From positions 248,001 to 312,000 of the forward strand of contig NZ_ANIJ01000006.1 in assembly GCF_000347035.1 (NCBI RefSeq): a stretch of 64,000 nucleotides of DNA, read 5' to 3'. This document shows, piece by piece, positions 41,017-50,599 of this stretch. The translations under genes and the position numbers were made by a program. The notes beneath the pieces were generated by a model, which searched no databases, had not been told where the DNA came from, and saw only the letters and a program-made list of their open reading frames with translations. Each line of letters opens with the position of its first letter. Position 1 is the stretch's first letter. The DNA is from Leptospira sp. B5-022. Lineage in GTDB: Bacteria > Spirochaetota > Leptospiria > Leptospirales > Leptospiraceae.

Positions 41017-42072
41017 TTGAAAATTGCAGTTTTATTTGGCGGAACTTCCACAGAACACGAAATTTCCCTGCGCACAGGCACTTTCATAAGTAAAACTTTG
41101 TCTTCCATGGGACATTCGGTCAAACCCATTCTGATTTCCAGAGACGGCAGATGGGTGATCCCTAAAGAATATCGACCTGAGTTCCCGGAAGGAAATTCCA
41201 AAAATCCGGAAGAGTATTTAAAAGAATTCGAAGAACTTCATTCGACTAACGCCGGAGCGTTCAGCTCTTTGGATTGTGATGTAGTTTTTTTAGGATTACA
41301 TGGAACCAGCGGAGAAGACGGTTCTATGCAAGGTTTTTTAAAAGTTCTCGGCATTCCATTCACCGGTTCCGATGTAAAAGCCTCCGCTTTGGCAATGGAC
41401 AAGATTAGAGCAAACCGATTATTCCAACTTGCAGGAATGTCCGTTGCACCCTTTTGGGAATTGAGAAAAAAAGAATATTCTGAAAATCCGACTTTGGTCG
41501 AAAACTTCGGTTTAGAATATCCGCTTTTTCTAAAACCGGTGGAAGGAGGCTCTAGTTTTCATACATTTAGGATAGAAGGACCCGAAGATCTACGTCATAG
41601 ATTACCGGAATTTTTCGATGCGGAAGAGCACGCGATCTTACAGAAATTCTTAAAAGGAACGGAAGTTTCCTGCGGGGTTTGGGAAAAGAAAGAAGGTTCC
41701 AGAAAAATATTAGAGGCGCTTCCTCCTACGGAGATCATTCCAGGGGGAGAATTTTTCGACGTTGAATCCAAATATAAACCTGGACTTTCTCAAGAAATCA
41801 CTCCGGCTCGTTTACCGGAAAAGGTCATCTCTAAGATCCAGGAAGAGTCCATCCTTGCTCACAAAACACTTGGATGCGAAGGATATTCTAGAACTGATTT
41901 TATCGTCGTTGGGGAAATACCGTTCGTTCTGGAAACAAACACGTTACCCGGAATGACGGAAACAAGTCTAATTCCTCAACAAGCAAAAGCTGCCGGAATA
42001 CCCATCCAGACATTGTATCAATCTTTGATCGACCAGGCCTTGGAAAGAGCCGGGAAGATTCCAGTAGGTTAA
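41017..42072 (+). CDS. ddl: D-alanine--D-alanine ligase
   Basis: 351 residues. It joins two D-alanines with ATP for the peptidoglycan stem. The N-terminus KIAVLFGGTSTEHEISLRTG, the substrate motif LGLHGTSGEDGSMQGFL, the ATP-grasp region YPLFLKPVEGGSSF and the C-terminal FVLETNTLPGMTETSLIPQ match Ddl, closest to the long DdlA type. The start is a TTG (41017) with AGGGGAT nine bases upstream; no ATG gives the conserved N-terminus. It is divergent from the aromatic-repeat gene with only 39 bases between, and a repeat element follows. Confidence 0.95.
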   Translation: MKIAVLFGGTSTEHEISLRTGTFISKTLSSMGHSVKPILISRDGRWVIPKEYRPEFPEGNSKNPEEYLKEFEELHSTNAGAFSSLDCDVVFLGLHGTSGEDGSMQGFLKVLGIPFTGSDVKASALAMDKIRANRLFQLAGMSVAPFWELRKKEYSENPTLVENFGLEYPLFLKPVEGGSSFHTFRIEGPEDLRHRLPEFFDAEEHAILQKFLKGTEVSCGVWEKKEGSRKILEALPPTEIIPGGEFFDVESKYKPGLSQEITPARLPEKVISKIQEESILAHKTLGCEGYSRTDFIVVGEIPFVLETNTLPGMTETSLIPQQAKAAGIPIQTLYQSLIDQALERAGKIPVG

Positions 42073-42085
42073 TAAAGATAAGAGG

Positions 42086-42297
42086 TTCGCACGGAGGCCA
42101 CTGAGTTCACGGAGTAATTATATTTGTTGGAATTCCAATATGCGACTTTCATTGTCTTGTAGGAACTCCTACATTTCCACTCTCTGCCTGAAAAAAAACC
42201 TTTGCGTCTTCGCGTCTCTGCGTGAAAAAAACTCTCTGTGTTCTCCGTGCGCTCTGTGCGAGAAAATCTCAGTATTCTCCGTGTTCTCTGCGTGAAA
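42086..42297 (+). repeat. MITE-like repeat element, left copy
   Basis: Bases 42085-42174 match 42877-42966 at about 83 of 90 positions. The left end TTCGCACGGAGGCCACTGAG recurs inverted in the right part, which carries two rough tandem copies (ending near 42260 and 42297) of a CTCTGTG/CTCCGTG-rich tail. Inside are the palindromes TTGGAATTCCAA and TGTAGGAACTCCTACA. It lies between ddl and the antitoxin gene and fills this intergenic space. Confidence 0.7.
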
Positions 42298-42357
42298 AAA
42301 TCTTTTAGATTTCTGACTTGATTTTAGATTCACTTCAGTGTATTAATAATTAAGACA

Positions 42358-42585
42358 ATGAATATTCTTCCTAAAATAACCATAGGCGAGATTCAAAATA
42401 TGCAAATCGAAGAGCAGTTGGATGCTCTTTCCAGTATTTGGGACCAGATTGCTTTAAAAAATCCTGCTATTGAAGTCTCTCAAGACGACAAGCAATTATT
42501 GGACGAAAGATTTGCAAATGAACAAAATTCAACCGGAACATCTTGGACAGAGCTTAAAAAACGGATACTAAATTCTAAAAAGTGA
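42358..42585 (+). CDS. Addiction-module antitoxin
   Basis: 75 residues. The N-terminus is hydrophobic/basic (MNILPKITIGEIQNM), and LSSIWDQIALKNP with DDKQLLDERFANEQN matches the small 'addiction module component' antitoxins that pair with RelE/ParE toxins (the L-S-x-x-E/D-x-x-x-L-x-x-L/I type). The acidic C-terminal helix ending in WTELKKRIL should wrap the toxin. Its stop overlaps the toxin start by four bases, so the two are co-translated. The cassette is bracketed by two MITE-like repeats. Confidence 0.8.
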   Translation: MNILPKITIGEIQNMQIEEQLDALSSIWDQIALKNPAIEVSQDDKQLLDERFANEQNSTGTSWTELKKRILNSKK

Positions 42586-42896
42586 CAAGTTTAGAAGTCA
42601 GAATTAAGCCTAGCGCCCAAGAAGATATTCTTCATTCAGTAAATTATTATAATAGTAAAAAAGAAAATTTAGGTTTCGAACTTATTTTAGAAATCGATTC
42701 TTCCTTAGAACGGATCAAGTATTTTCCAGAAATTGCTCCGGTTGTTTATAAAGATTTTAGACAGATATTGACGCGTCGATTTCCATTTCGGATCTTTTAT
42801 GAGATTTCAGAAAACTATATTGATGTTTATGCCGTTTTACACCAAAGCAGGGAGTTTAGAAGGTTACTTGAGTTAAGTTCGCACGGAGGCCACTGA
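42582..42896 (+). CDS. RelE/ParE-superfamily toxin
   Basis: 104 residues, starting at a GTG that overlaps the antitoxin stop. The fold is recognised from VRIKPSAQEDILHSVNYYNSKKENLG, then IDSSLERIKYFPEIAP and RRFPFRIFYEISENYIDVYAVLHQSREF. Conserved basic/aromatic positions of the ParE branch are present; members poison gyrase or cleave mRNA. The last residues (SSHGGH) are encoded inside the right-hand MITE-like repeat, which also supplies the TGA stop, so the native C-terminus may have been replaced by element insertion. Activity is probable because the core is intact. Confidence 0.85.
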   Translation: MTSLEVRIKPSAQEDILHSVNYYNSKKENLGFELILEIDSSLERIKYFPEIAPVVYKDFRQILTRRFPFRIFYEISENYIDVYAVLHQSREFRRLLELSSHGGH

Positions 42897-43029
42897 GTTC
42901 ACGAAGTAATTATATTTGTTGGAATTCCAACTTGCGACTTTCATTGCGGTGTAGGAACTCCAACATACCTCTGAGGCTTTGTGACTCTGTGTGGGAAAAT
43001 CTCAGTGTTCTCAGTGAGCTCTGTGCGAA
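42878..43029 (+). repeat. MITE-like repeat element, right copy
   Basis: About 152 bp with imperfect terminal inverted repeats: left TTCGCACGGAGGCCACTGAG (from 42878) and the inverse of right-end CTCAGTGAGCTCTGTGCGAA (to 43029) agree at about 22 of 29 positions. Internal palindrome TTGGAATTCCAA at 42919-42930. It starts inside the toxin gene and ends nine bases before the metW stop codon, so it fills the whole space between the convergent genes. Confidence 0.7.
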
Positions 43030-43037
43030 AAAAAAAA

Positions 43038-43649
43038 CTATCTAATCTGAAACAAAGCCAGCTTCGCAAAAAAGTTCGGACTGAATTTTACCTGTTTTAG
43101 ATCGGTGAAGAATGCTCTATCCTCTACGGTAAAACCTCGAATATCGCAGAACTCCTGAAAATCCAGAACGGAAAGAAAATGTAAGTTAGGAGTATTGAAC
43201 CAACGATAGGGAAGAAGATCCGTGACCGGAGTTTTCCCTTGGAAAAGGATCCGAAAACGAACTTCCCAATAACCGAAATTCGGGAACACAATAATAACAC
43301 GTTTACCGATCCTCAAACATTCCTTGATGATATCGCCCGGATGTCTAGTCTCTTGGATTGTCTGGTTTAAGATCACATAATCAAAACGTTTGTCTTCATG
43401 GTGACTTAAGCCCTCGTCAATATCCCCATGGTGAACGTAAACACCTTTGCGGATACATTCTACGATTGCATCTTCGTCCTTCTCTATCCCTTGGCCTCGG
43501 ATCCCTTTTTGTTTTAAAAGATACAGAAGGTCCCCGTTCCCGCAACCAAGGTCCAAAACTCTGGAACCTGGTGAGATCGTATCCAGAATATAAGCGAAGT
43601 CCGGTCTTTCTCTTAGAGTAGTGCTACTTAAGATTTTGGAATCTATCAT
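43038..43649 (-). CDS. metW: MetW, methionine biosynthesis methyltransferase-like protein
   Basis: 203 residues. The SAM-binding motif [15 protein letters not shown] (about 33-47) and the MetW-specific [41 protein letters not shown] and [22 protein letters not shown] are all present. MetW partners MetX in homoserine O-acylation and methionine regulation, and its exact activity is debated. It overlaps metX by four bases (ATGA), the standard metXW arrangement. Its 3' end abuts a MITE-like repeat. Confidence 0.92.
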   Translation of the reverse strand: MIDSKILSSTTLRERPDFAYILDTISPGSRVLDLGCGNGDLLYLLKQKGIRGQGIEKDEDAIVECIRKGVYVHHGDIDEGLSHHEDKRFDYVILNQTIQETRHPGDIIKECLRIGKRVIIVFPNFGYWEVRFRILFQGKTPVTDLLPYRWFNTPNLHFLSVLDFQEFCDIRGFTVEDRAFFTDLKQVKFSPNFFAKLALFQIR

Positions 43650-44755
43650 TCGTTCACCGGCATGTTTAAAAAACCTCGGATCACATCCTCTTGTCTTTGG
43701 TTGGGAAGAAGAAAACTATCATGACCTTCGTTCGTGGTTAGTTCCACATAAAAAACTCTTTTATCGGAAGCTTCTAAACTTTTAACGATCTCTCTGGATT
43801 GAGATGGAGGGTAAAGCCAATCCGAACTATATGAGACCACTAAAAATCTACATTGAGCCGGGCTTAATGCCTTAGTAAGTTCTTGGCCCTTCCCCAGACT
43901 GAAATGATCTAGGGCTTTGGTCACATAGATATAAGAATTCGCGTCAAAACGATCTACAAAACTTTCTCCCTGATAGATGAGATAACTTCCCACTGCAAAG
44001 TCCGAGTTTAATAGGTTTCCTCTTGGCGGGTTCCTACCGAATTTCTCTCTCATCTTATGGTCGGAAAGGTAAGTGATATGGCCCATCATTCTCGCTAAAG
44101 CAAGACCCTTTCTGGGAGTCGCATTCTCATCATACAATCCGTTATTCCAATTCGGATCGGAAAGGATTGCTTGTCTTCCGACTTCATTAAAAGCGATTTG
44201 CATCGCTGAATGTTCCGGAGCAGAAGCTAAAATAATACAGTTCTCTAGAACATCCGGATACGATATGCTCCACTGTAAAGCCTGCATTCCGCCCATCGAG
44301 CCGCCTGCCACACAGAGTAATCTTTGTATCCCGAAAGATTCCACTAAAAGTTTTTGGGCAGCCACCATATCTTTGATGGAAACGAAAGGAAAACTGGAAC
44401 CGTAAGGTTTACCGCTGATAGGATTGATACTCATAGGTCCGGAAGAACCCTTACATCCGCCGATCACATTGGAAGATATTACAAAATATTGATTTGTATC
44501 AAATGCTTTGCCTGGACCAATATACTCATCCCACCATCCGGGACGTTTTTCTCCCTCGGAATGAAAACCTGCCGCATGAGCGTCTCCTGAAAGAGCGTGG
44601 CAGATCAGGATCGCATTATCTTTATTCGGAGAAAGTGTTCCGTAAGTTTCATAAGCAACTACGGTAGGGGAAAGAACTGATCCGTTGTCCAGACGTAGAT
44701 CACCCAACACTGCGGTTTTAGGTTCTACTATGCCGACGGATTGTTTTGATCCCAT
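43646..44755 (-). CDS. metX: Homoserine O-acetyltransferase MetX
   Basis: 369 residues with the alpha/beta hydrolase fold. It acetylates homoserine in methionine synthesis. The nucleophile lies in [13 protein letters not shown] (catalytic Ser about 152), the aspartate in [10 protein letters not shown] and the histidine in NEGHDSFLL. The early [23 protein letters not shown] is typical. Acetyl rather than succinyl donor is usual for Leptospira, but this is not proven by sequence. It is followed by metW with a four-base overlap; metY lies upstream on the same strand, with a long stem-loop between. Confidence 0.95.
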   Translation of the reverse strand: MGSKQSVGIVEPKTAVLGDLRLDNGSVLSPTVVAYETYGTLSPNKDNAILICHALSGDAHAAGFHSEGEKRPGWWDEYIGPGKAFDTNQYFVISSNVIGGCKGSSGPMSINPISGKPYGSSFPFVSIKDMVAAQKLLVESFGIQRLLCVAGGSMGGMQALQWSISYPDVLENCIILASAPEHSAMQIAFNEVGRQAILSDPNWNNGLYDENATPRKGLALARMMGHITYLSDHKMREKFGRNPPRGNLLNSDFAVGSYLIYQGESFVDRFDANSYIYVTKALDHFSLGKGQELTKALSPAQCRFLVVSYSSDWLYPPSQSREIVKSLEASDKRVFYVELTTNEGHDSFLLPNQRQEDVIRGFLNMPVNE

Positions 44756-44776
44756 GATTTACGTTCCAAATAACTA

Positions 44777-44838
44777 AGCCACTTTCCTTTTTCAGACGAT
44801 CCTAAGCAAGCTTAGGAAACTAAAAAGAGAAAGTGGCT
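44777..44838. terminator. Long imperfect stem-loop between metY and metX
   Basis: AGCCACTTTC and GAAAGTGGCT form the base (10 bp), continued by a T/A-rich pairing. A separate tip CCTAAG-CAAG-CTTAGG closes it. T-rich sequence flanks the base. It could terminate or attenuate the metY transcript before metX. Confidence 0.6.
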
Positions 44839-44872
44839 GATTTTTAGACGATTTTTTAGACGGAGTCGGAAG

Positions 44873-46512
<1,640 letters not shown>

Positions 46513-48189
46513 ATGAAATTAAACTTTTTGAATTTGTGTAAAAGATCTCTTATACTTCCGGGGATTTTACTTCTTTCTTTTTATCTTCTTCCTAGCGAAG
46601 AACTTCAGGCCCAACTCTGGATGCCACCTGGAAGACAGTTTATGCAACCTCCTGATCCATTCACATTCGATGCAGGGGTAAATAAGTTTAATAACGACTA
46701 TTATCTGTATTTTGCTCCAACCTTAAATTTGAATTTTGGGGGAGAATTCGGACTCTCTCTTACTGCTCCAATGAACTTTCTTGCTTACGACCAGGATCCG
46801 AAAGATCCAACCTTAAAGGTGGGGAGCATTCGGAAGATAGATTACGACCAAAAAAGCGATTATCTTAGGTTGATTAATAATATTTGGTACGGGACTTACG
46901 GACTTTATAAACCCGGGGAGACAACTTTCTCTTTTTATGCCGGAAAACTTTTCGATGGATATATAGGTCACGGAACCATAGTGAACCGTTATGTGAATAA
47001 CCAAAGGATAGACATTTACAATGTAGGTCTGATGGCGGATTTTAATAACGATTACGGAGGAGTACAGGTATTTACAAATTCCGTTTATACTCACGAGATT
47101 GGTGCCGCAAGAGGGTATGTTCGTCCATTTGCAATTGCATTTAAATTATTCGATCTGTTCACCGGAAGATCTCAGTTATTCGGAATGTTACAACTTGGAC
47201 AAGGAAACGTAGCGGACGAAGCCGGAAGAAAAAAGGTCTACGAAGAAGCCGGAGTGGACCCGGAAGATAGAGAGAAATATAGGGCATTGGTTGAAGACCA
47301 AAAGACTCATCAGATGAGAGAAGAAATGATCCCGATCGAGAAAAAGCCGGAATCTCGTAAGGAAAAATTAAAAGAATTCTTTAATCAGGACAATTTTGCA
47401 AATAGATTCTCGATCGGATACACAACCGCATTCGACACTAAGGCTCCTACCCAGCTTTCATTCGATACAACGGGACGTTTACGATTGGATTCAAATAATA
47501 ACCCGTTAGTAGAGCAATCGGAAAGATTGATCATCCAGGGTATGGATGCAGAATACAAACTCATCAGTACCAAATATGTGGAGATCACTCCTTACTATGA
47601 TGTGAACACCATCAAACTTTTAAATTCCAAGGGAACTCACACCGGAGCAATCTTCCGTTTCGGCGGAAAAGACATCTACGCTAAGATCAAACCGGAATAC
47701 AGGAATATGGATGCGAATTATATTCCTATGTATTTCGATAGCTTTTACGAGTTGGAAAGATACCAATCTAATGTGAACTCCCAACTTCCTCTGACCAAAT
47801 TGGAAGCTGCCAAACTTATGGATCCGGATGCCGCAAAGCTGAAAGGTTATTTCACTTCCGTAGTATTCAGTTTTTATAGAATTTCCTTGGAAGCAAACTA
47901 TGAGAATTATTCGGGCCCGAATAACTCCAGGATCTTTGTTGGTTTGTATTTCCCGATCGGTTCCTTATTTATGATCTCCGGATATTATACGCGTAAGAAT
48001 TTCGATCAGAATAAAGATGCATTCAAGGTGGATGATAATTCCGTCGGAGCGATAGAAGCCGCTTTGAATTTAGGGTTTATTTCCATCCGAGTGCAAGATA
48101 TCCGCAGATGGGTGTATGATAGCACCTCGAATAGTTTTGTAGCACAAGACGAACAAAAGATATTGTTTTCTAACTCTTTGTCCTTCTAA
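46513..48189 (+). CDS. Predicted outer-membrane beta-barrel protein
   Basis: About 558 residues from the ATG at 46513 (a TTG at 46468 is in frame but would place 15 hydrophilic residues before the signal peptide). Signal peptide about 1-34, cleaved near ELQAQ. Many alternating-residue strands follow, for example YYLYFAPTLNLNFGGEFGLSLTAP, TTFSFYAGKLFDGYIGHG, VFSFYRISLEANYENY and RIFVGLYFPIGSLFMISGYYTR. A charged insert (about 235-285) interrupts them. The chain ends in ILFSNSLSF, with a C-terminal Phe typical of barrel proteins. I do not recognise a named family. It is divergent from metY, and a structured repeat follows. Confidence 0.7.
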   Translation: MKLNFLNLCKRSLILPGILLLSFYLLPSEELQAQLWMPPGRQFMQPPDPFTFDAGVNKFNNDYYLYFAPTLNLNFGGEFGLSLTAPMNFLAYDQDPKDPTLKVGSIRKIDYDQKSDYLRLINNIWYGTYGLYKPGETTFSFYAGKLFDGYIGHGTIVNRYVNNQRIDIYNVGLMADFNNDYGGVQVFTNSVYTHEIGAARGYVRPFAIAFKLFDLFTGRSQLFGMLQLGQGNVADEAGRKKVYEEAGVDPEDREKYRALVEDQKTHQMREEMIPIEKKPESRKEKLKEFFNQDNFANRFSIGYTTAFDTKAPTQLSFDTTGRLRLDSNNNPLVEQSERLIIQGMDAEYKLISTKYVEITPYYDVNTIKLLNSKGTHTGAIFRFGGKDIYAKIKPEYRNMDANYIPMYFDSFYELERYQSNVNSQLPLTKLEAAKLMDPDAAKLKGYFTSVVFSFYRISLEANYENYSGPNNSRIFVGLYFPIGSLFMISGYYTRKNFDQNKDAFKVDDNSVGAIEAALNLGFISIRVQDIRRWVYDSTSNSFVAQDEQKILFSNSLSF

Positions 48190-48232
48190 AAAGAACCGCT
48201 CTATCTTAATGATCTTTATAAAATATTTTATT

Positions 48233-48335
48233 GTAATGAAGAGTCTTTACCTGAGAGCGAAGCCAGGATTGTGAAGCGCCCCGGAGGTTTGCACAGGACG
48301 TGCAAGCGAAGAGGAAGGTAAAGACTCTTTATTAC
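48233..48335. repeat. Large inverted-repeat element after the barrel gene
   Basis: A 20-bp left arm GTAATGAAGAGTCTTTACCT (48233-48252) pairs with the right arm (48316-48335) with one G-T wobble. The 63-bp interior contains TTGCAC-AGGAC-GTGCAA and the phrase GCGAAGCCAGGATTGTGAAG, which resembles GCGAGACAGGATGTCGAAG in the element after tRNA-Asp. It lies between convergent genes, so it could end both transcripts, but it is far larger than a terminator needs to be. Confidence 0.7.
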
Positions 48336-48370
48336 AGGCTATTTAAAAAAAAATTTTGAGATAGCGGTTC

Positions 48371-49126
48371 TTATGAAAGGACGGAGCTTTCCCATTGAGA
48401 AAGGAAGAATGACACTGCCTGTTCGGATCTCAAAATGGAAGAAGAAAGTCTAATTGATGGAATATTTAATTTTTTGAATATTTCCAATTCTGTTTTTGTC
48501 CAACCCGGTTCCGGTCCTACTAAAATTGAATATTCTTTTTCCTGAAAGGGAAAAAACTCTCGGATGGCTTTTCCTTTTTTATCCAGATAATAGAACCTAT
48601 GGGAAGAAGAACGTACTATTTCGGAAATAGAACCTTTCTTCTCAAAACTTGCCTTTTTGCCCGGAGGAACAAAACCGAGTGTTAACTTTGGAAAAAAAAT
48701 ATTCCCACCTTGTTCCATCCCCAGGAGCAGTTTTGCTTTCATATTCTCCTCTTTCCAAACAGGGGAGGTAAGATATTCCGTTCTGGAAAGTGCAGCGAGT
48801 CGGAATTCTAAACCGGAAACTCCCCAGACTCCTGATAATTCTAAGATCTTTTCTACCGTCGGGGGTCTTTGGACGGAGACGATCAGTTGGATGCCGGGAT
48901 TTCTTCTTTTAGGTTTAAGTATGGGAGTGTAAGTTCCCAAAAGTTCCGCTGCGTTTACTTTTAGAATTTTAAAAATCCCTAAACTACTATTTAGGAGGCC
49001 GGCTTTGATCTTATCACCTTCCTTCTTTTGTAAAACTTTTAGAATATGAGTGACTCGAACTTGGTTTGAGATCTTGAATTTCCCAGGATCTGTTTCCTGA
49101 GAAGGATCCAGTAGAAGATAATTCAT
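48371..49126 (-). CDS. rsmE: 16S rRNA (uracil-1498-N3)-methyltransferase RsmE
   Basis: 251 residues. It methylates U1498 of 16S rRNA on the assembled 30S subunit using SAM through a knotted SPOUT fold. The N-terminal PUA-like domain has QVRVTHILKVLQKKEGDKI, and the knot region is YSILVGPEPGWTKTELE (usual GPEGGWT) and IRLSSSILRSEQAVSFFL (usual LG-ILR-ETA). The central part, with QRPPTVEKILELSGVWGVSGLEF, is somewhat diverged. It starts six bases after the zinc-ribbon gene stop and is the last gene of that run. Confidence 0.85.
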   Translation of the reverse strand: MNYLLLDPSQETDPGKFKISNQVRVTHILKVLQKKEGDKIKAGLLNSSLGIFKILKVNAAELLGTYTPILKPKRRNPGIQLIVSVQRPPTVEKILELSGVWGVSGLEFRLAALSRTEYLTSPVWKEENMKAKLLLGMEQGGNIFFPKLTLGFVPPGKKASFEKKGSISEIVRSSSHRFYYLDKKGKAIREFFPFQEKEYSILVGPEPGWTKTELEIFKKLNIPSIRLSSSILRSEQAVSFFLSQWESSVLS

Positions 49127-49132
49127 AAAAGC

Positions 49133-49648
49133 CTAAATTTCTACTTGGGGAGCTTTGTCTTCTTCTTCGTGAGGATTTGGACCGGAGGGTTCCTGGGTTT
49201 CCGGAGAATCCCAATGCGGAACCGAGTCATTCCAGTTTTGGGAGGAAAAGAAACAGGCTCTTGCGATACCGATCAGGATCAGAATGAATAGAATATATTT
49301 TGCGAGTAGGGGACCGAATCCGGTTCGGTGAAGATCACCGTAATTTTCGAAGGATTGTGAAGGTTCTCCGGGGTTTTGCCATCCGTACGTTCGATTCTTT
49401 CGGAACTTGGCTTTAAACGATTCGAATTTATCTTCTAAAAAACGAAAAAATCCCCGTACAGAACGAGGATTTTTGAGACCGGAGTTTCCTCCTGGGAGAT
49501 CGTATCTTCCGCCTCTAAAACTGGCCGGGTCTTCCGGATCAAAGACGAAAGAATGATAACATCTAGGACACCGAACTGTCAGTTTTCCCAAATCTATGGG
49601 AATCCTGAGTTCGGTGCCGCAGGAAGAACAAGGAAGAATATACCGCAC
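49133..49648 (-). CDS. Zinc-ribbon protein with one membrane segment
   Basis: 171 residues. Residues 1-35 form a zinc ribbon of the MJ0042/zinc-ribbon_5 type: cysteines 7, 10, 27 and 30 in LPCSSCGTELRIPI and TVRCPRCYHSFVF. A basic linker with an RFLEDKFESFKAKFRKNR stretch and one hydrophobic segment (about 116-134, YILFILILIGIARACFF) follow, then a short acidic/proline-rich tail. The ribbon faces the cytoplasm if the tail is outside. It is just downstream of the FcpB candidate; the start codon directly follows that gene's stop. Function unknown. Confidence 0.7.
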   Translation of the reverse strand: MRYILPCSSCGTELRIPIDLGKLTVRCPRCYHSFVFDPEDPASFRGGRYDLPGGNSGLKNPRSVRGFFRFLEDKFESFKAKFRKNRTYGWQNPGEPSQSFENYGDLHRTGFGPLLAKYILFILILIGIARACFFSSQNWNDSVPHWDSPETQEPSGPNPHEEEDKAPQVEI

Positions 49649-50473
49649 TTAGTATTTCAGGGATTCCTTGAGCGTGTCTACGTTCTCTTTGTAGTTCTCA
49701 TTACCCAATTGGTCGTTGTAATCGAAAATTTTGGTAAACAATCTGTCGAATGCATCCAAGTGTTTAATGTAGAACGTCTTTTTGAAAGAGTTGCGGATCG
49801 GGTGAGTTTTGGTATTTTCCACGTTTGCAAGAACGTATTTACCGACTCCTTTTTCGCTAGGAGTTTCGGGACGATTCCACTCAGGATAATTGTTCTTTTG
49901 GTAGAAAAGTTCAATCTTATCATTGTGTCCTGGCTGGTCGTTTGGGGCCCTGTCAATGATCTCGGAAACCGATTTATCTTCGATCAGGAAGTTATTCTTA
50001 TAAACTCGGCTGATAATTTTAGCGATTTTACGAGGAGGTTCCATTCTTGGATCCGGATCGTTGGTATTCGGTCCTTCGAAGTAAATCTCCATATACTTGG
50101 AAAGTCCGCCTTGAACGACTTTACCTTGTCCTCTTTCCTCATCCTTAATGAAATCGTAAACTTCTACTCGGATACAGTTGTTTGCCGCATCTTCTTGCGC
50201 GTTGCTATTAGCAGGCACACATTCGTCGTTGTTTGCTTTTCCTTTAAACAGAACCGTACGGAAAGGAAGAATACGTACTTTCATTTTCATGAGTACTGTA
50301 TGACGTTTCAGTCTTTCATTTAGAGAGGTAACTCTCTGATCCAGACCTTTTTCAGTTTCGAGAATAGCCGCGCCGACCTGGCCGTCTTCCTTCTTTTGGG
50401 CTTGGTTGTCTTGAGCGTTGAGTATGCCTGCGATTGAAAAAATTGCCAGGCAAAATGCGATTTTGCGTTTCAT
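49649..50473 (-). CDS. Secreted protein, candidate endoflagellar sheath protein FcpB
   Basis: 274 residues. Signal peptide MKRKIAFCLAIFSIAGILNAQ. The mature part opens with a charged helix (LETEKGLDQRVTSLNERLKRHTVL), then mixed alpha/beta sequence with VRILPFRTVLFKG, RVEVYDFIKD and YMEIYFEGPNTNDPDPRMEPP, and ends in helices (HLDAFDRLFTKIFDYNDQL). Length, secretion signal and a place about a dozen genes from fliM match my memory of FcpB in L. interrogans, a filament surface protein needed for flagellar coiling. I cannot align it, so the name is a candidate only. It is probably co-transcribed with the zinc-ribbon gene. Confidence 0.5.
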   Translation of the reverse strand: MKRKIAFCLAIFSIAGILNAQDNQAQKKEDGQVGAAILETEKGLDQRVTSLNERLKRHTVLMKMKVRILPFRTVLFKGKANNDECVPANSNAQEDAANNCIRVEVYDFIKDEERGQGKVVQGGLSKYMEIYFEGPNTNDPDPRMEPPRKIAKIISRVYKNNFLIEDKSVSEIIDRAPNDQPGHNDKIELFYQKNNYPEWNRPETPSEKGVGKYVLANVENTKTHPIRNSFKKTFYIKHLDAFDRLFTKIFDYNDQLGNENYKENVDTLKESLKY

Positions 50474-50599
50474 TGTACCCTATTTCCTTGGTCTCTTCTG
50501 CGTTTGGATTCCCCGAAAAGTCGAGAATACCCTGTCTCTAGTATCGGTAAAATAGACTCCCGATTAAATCCAAGACTTACATTTTCGCACGGAAAACGT

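Noticed and set aside
42180..42303. Tandem CTCTGTG/CTCCGTG units resembling a CRISPR array
   Set aside because: Units are short, degenerate and unevenly spaced, with no spacers and no cas genes. They form the right part of the MITE-like repeat.
49553..50323. 256-residue frame on the plus strand opposite the FcpB candidate gene
   Set aside because: It is antisense to a gene with a signal peptide and good codon use. It has no ribosome-binding site or domain and reads as complement-frame artefact.
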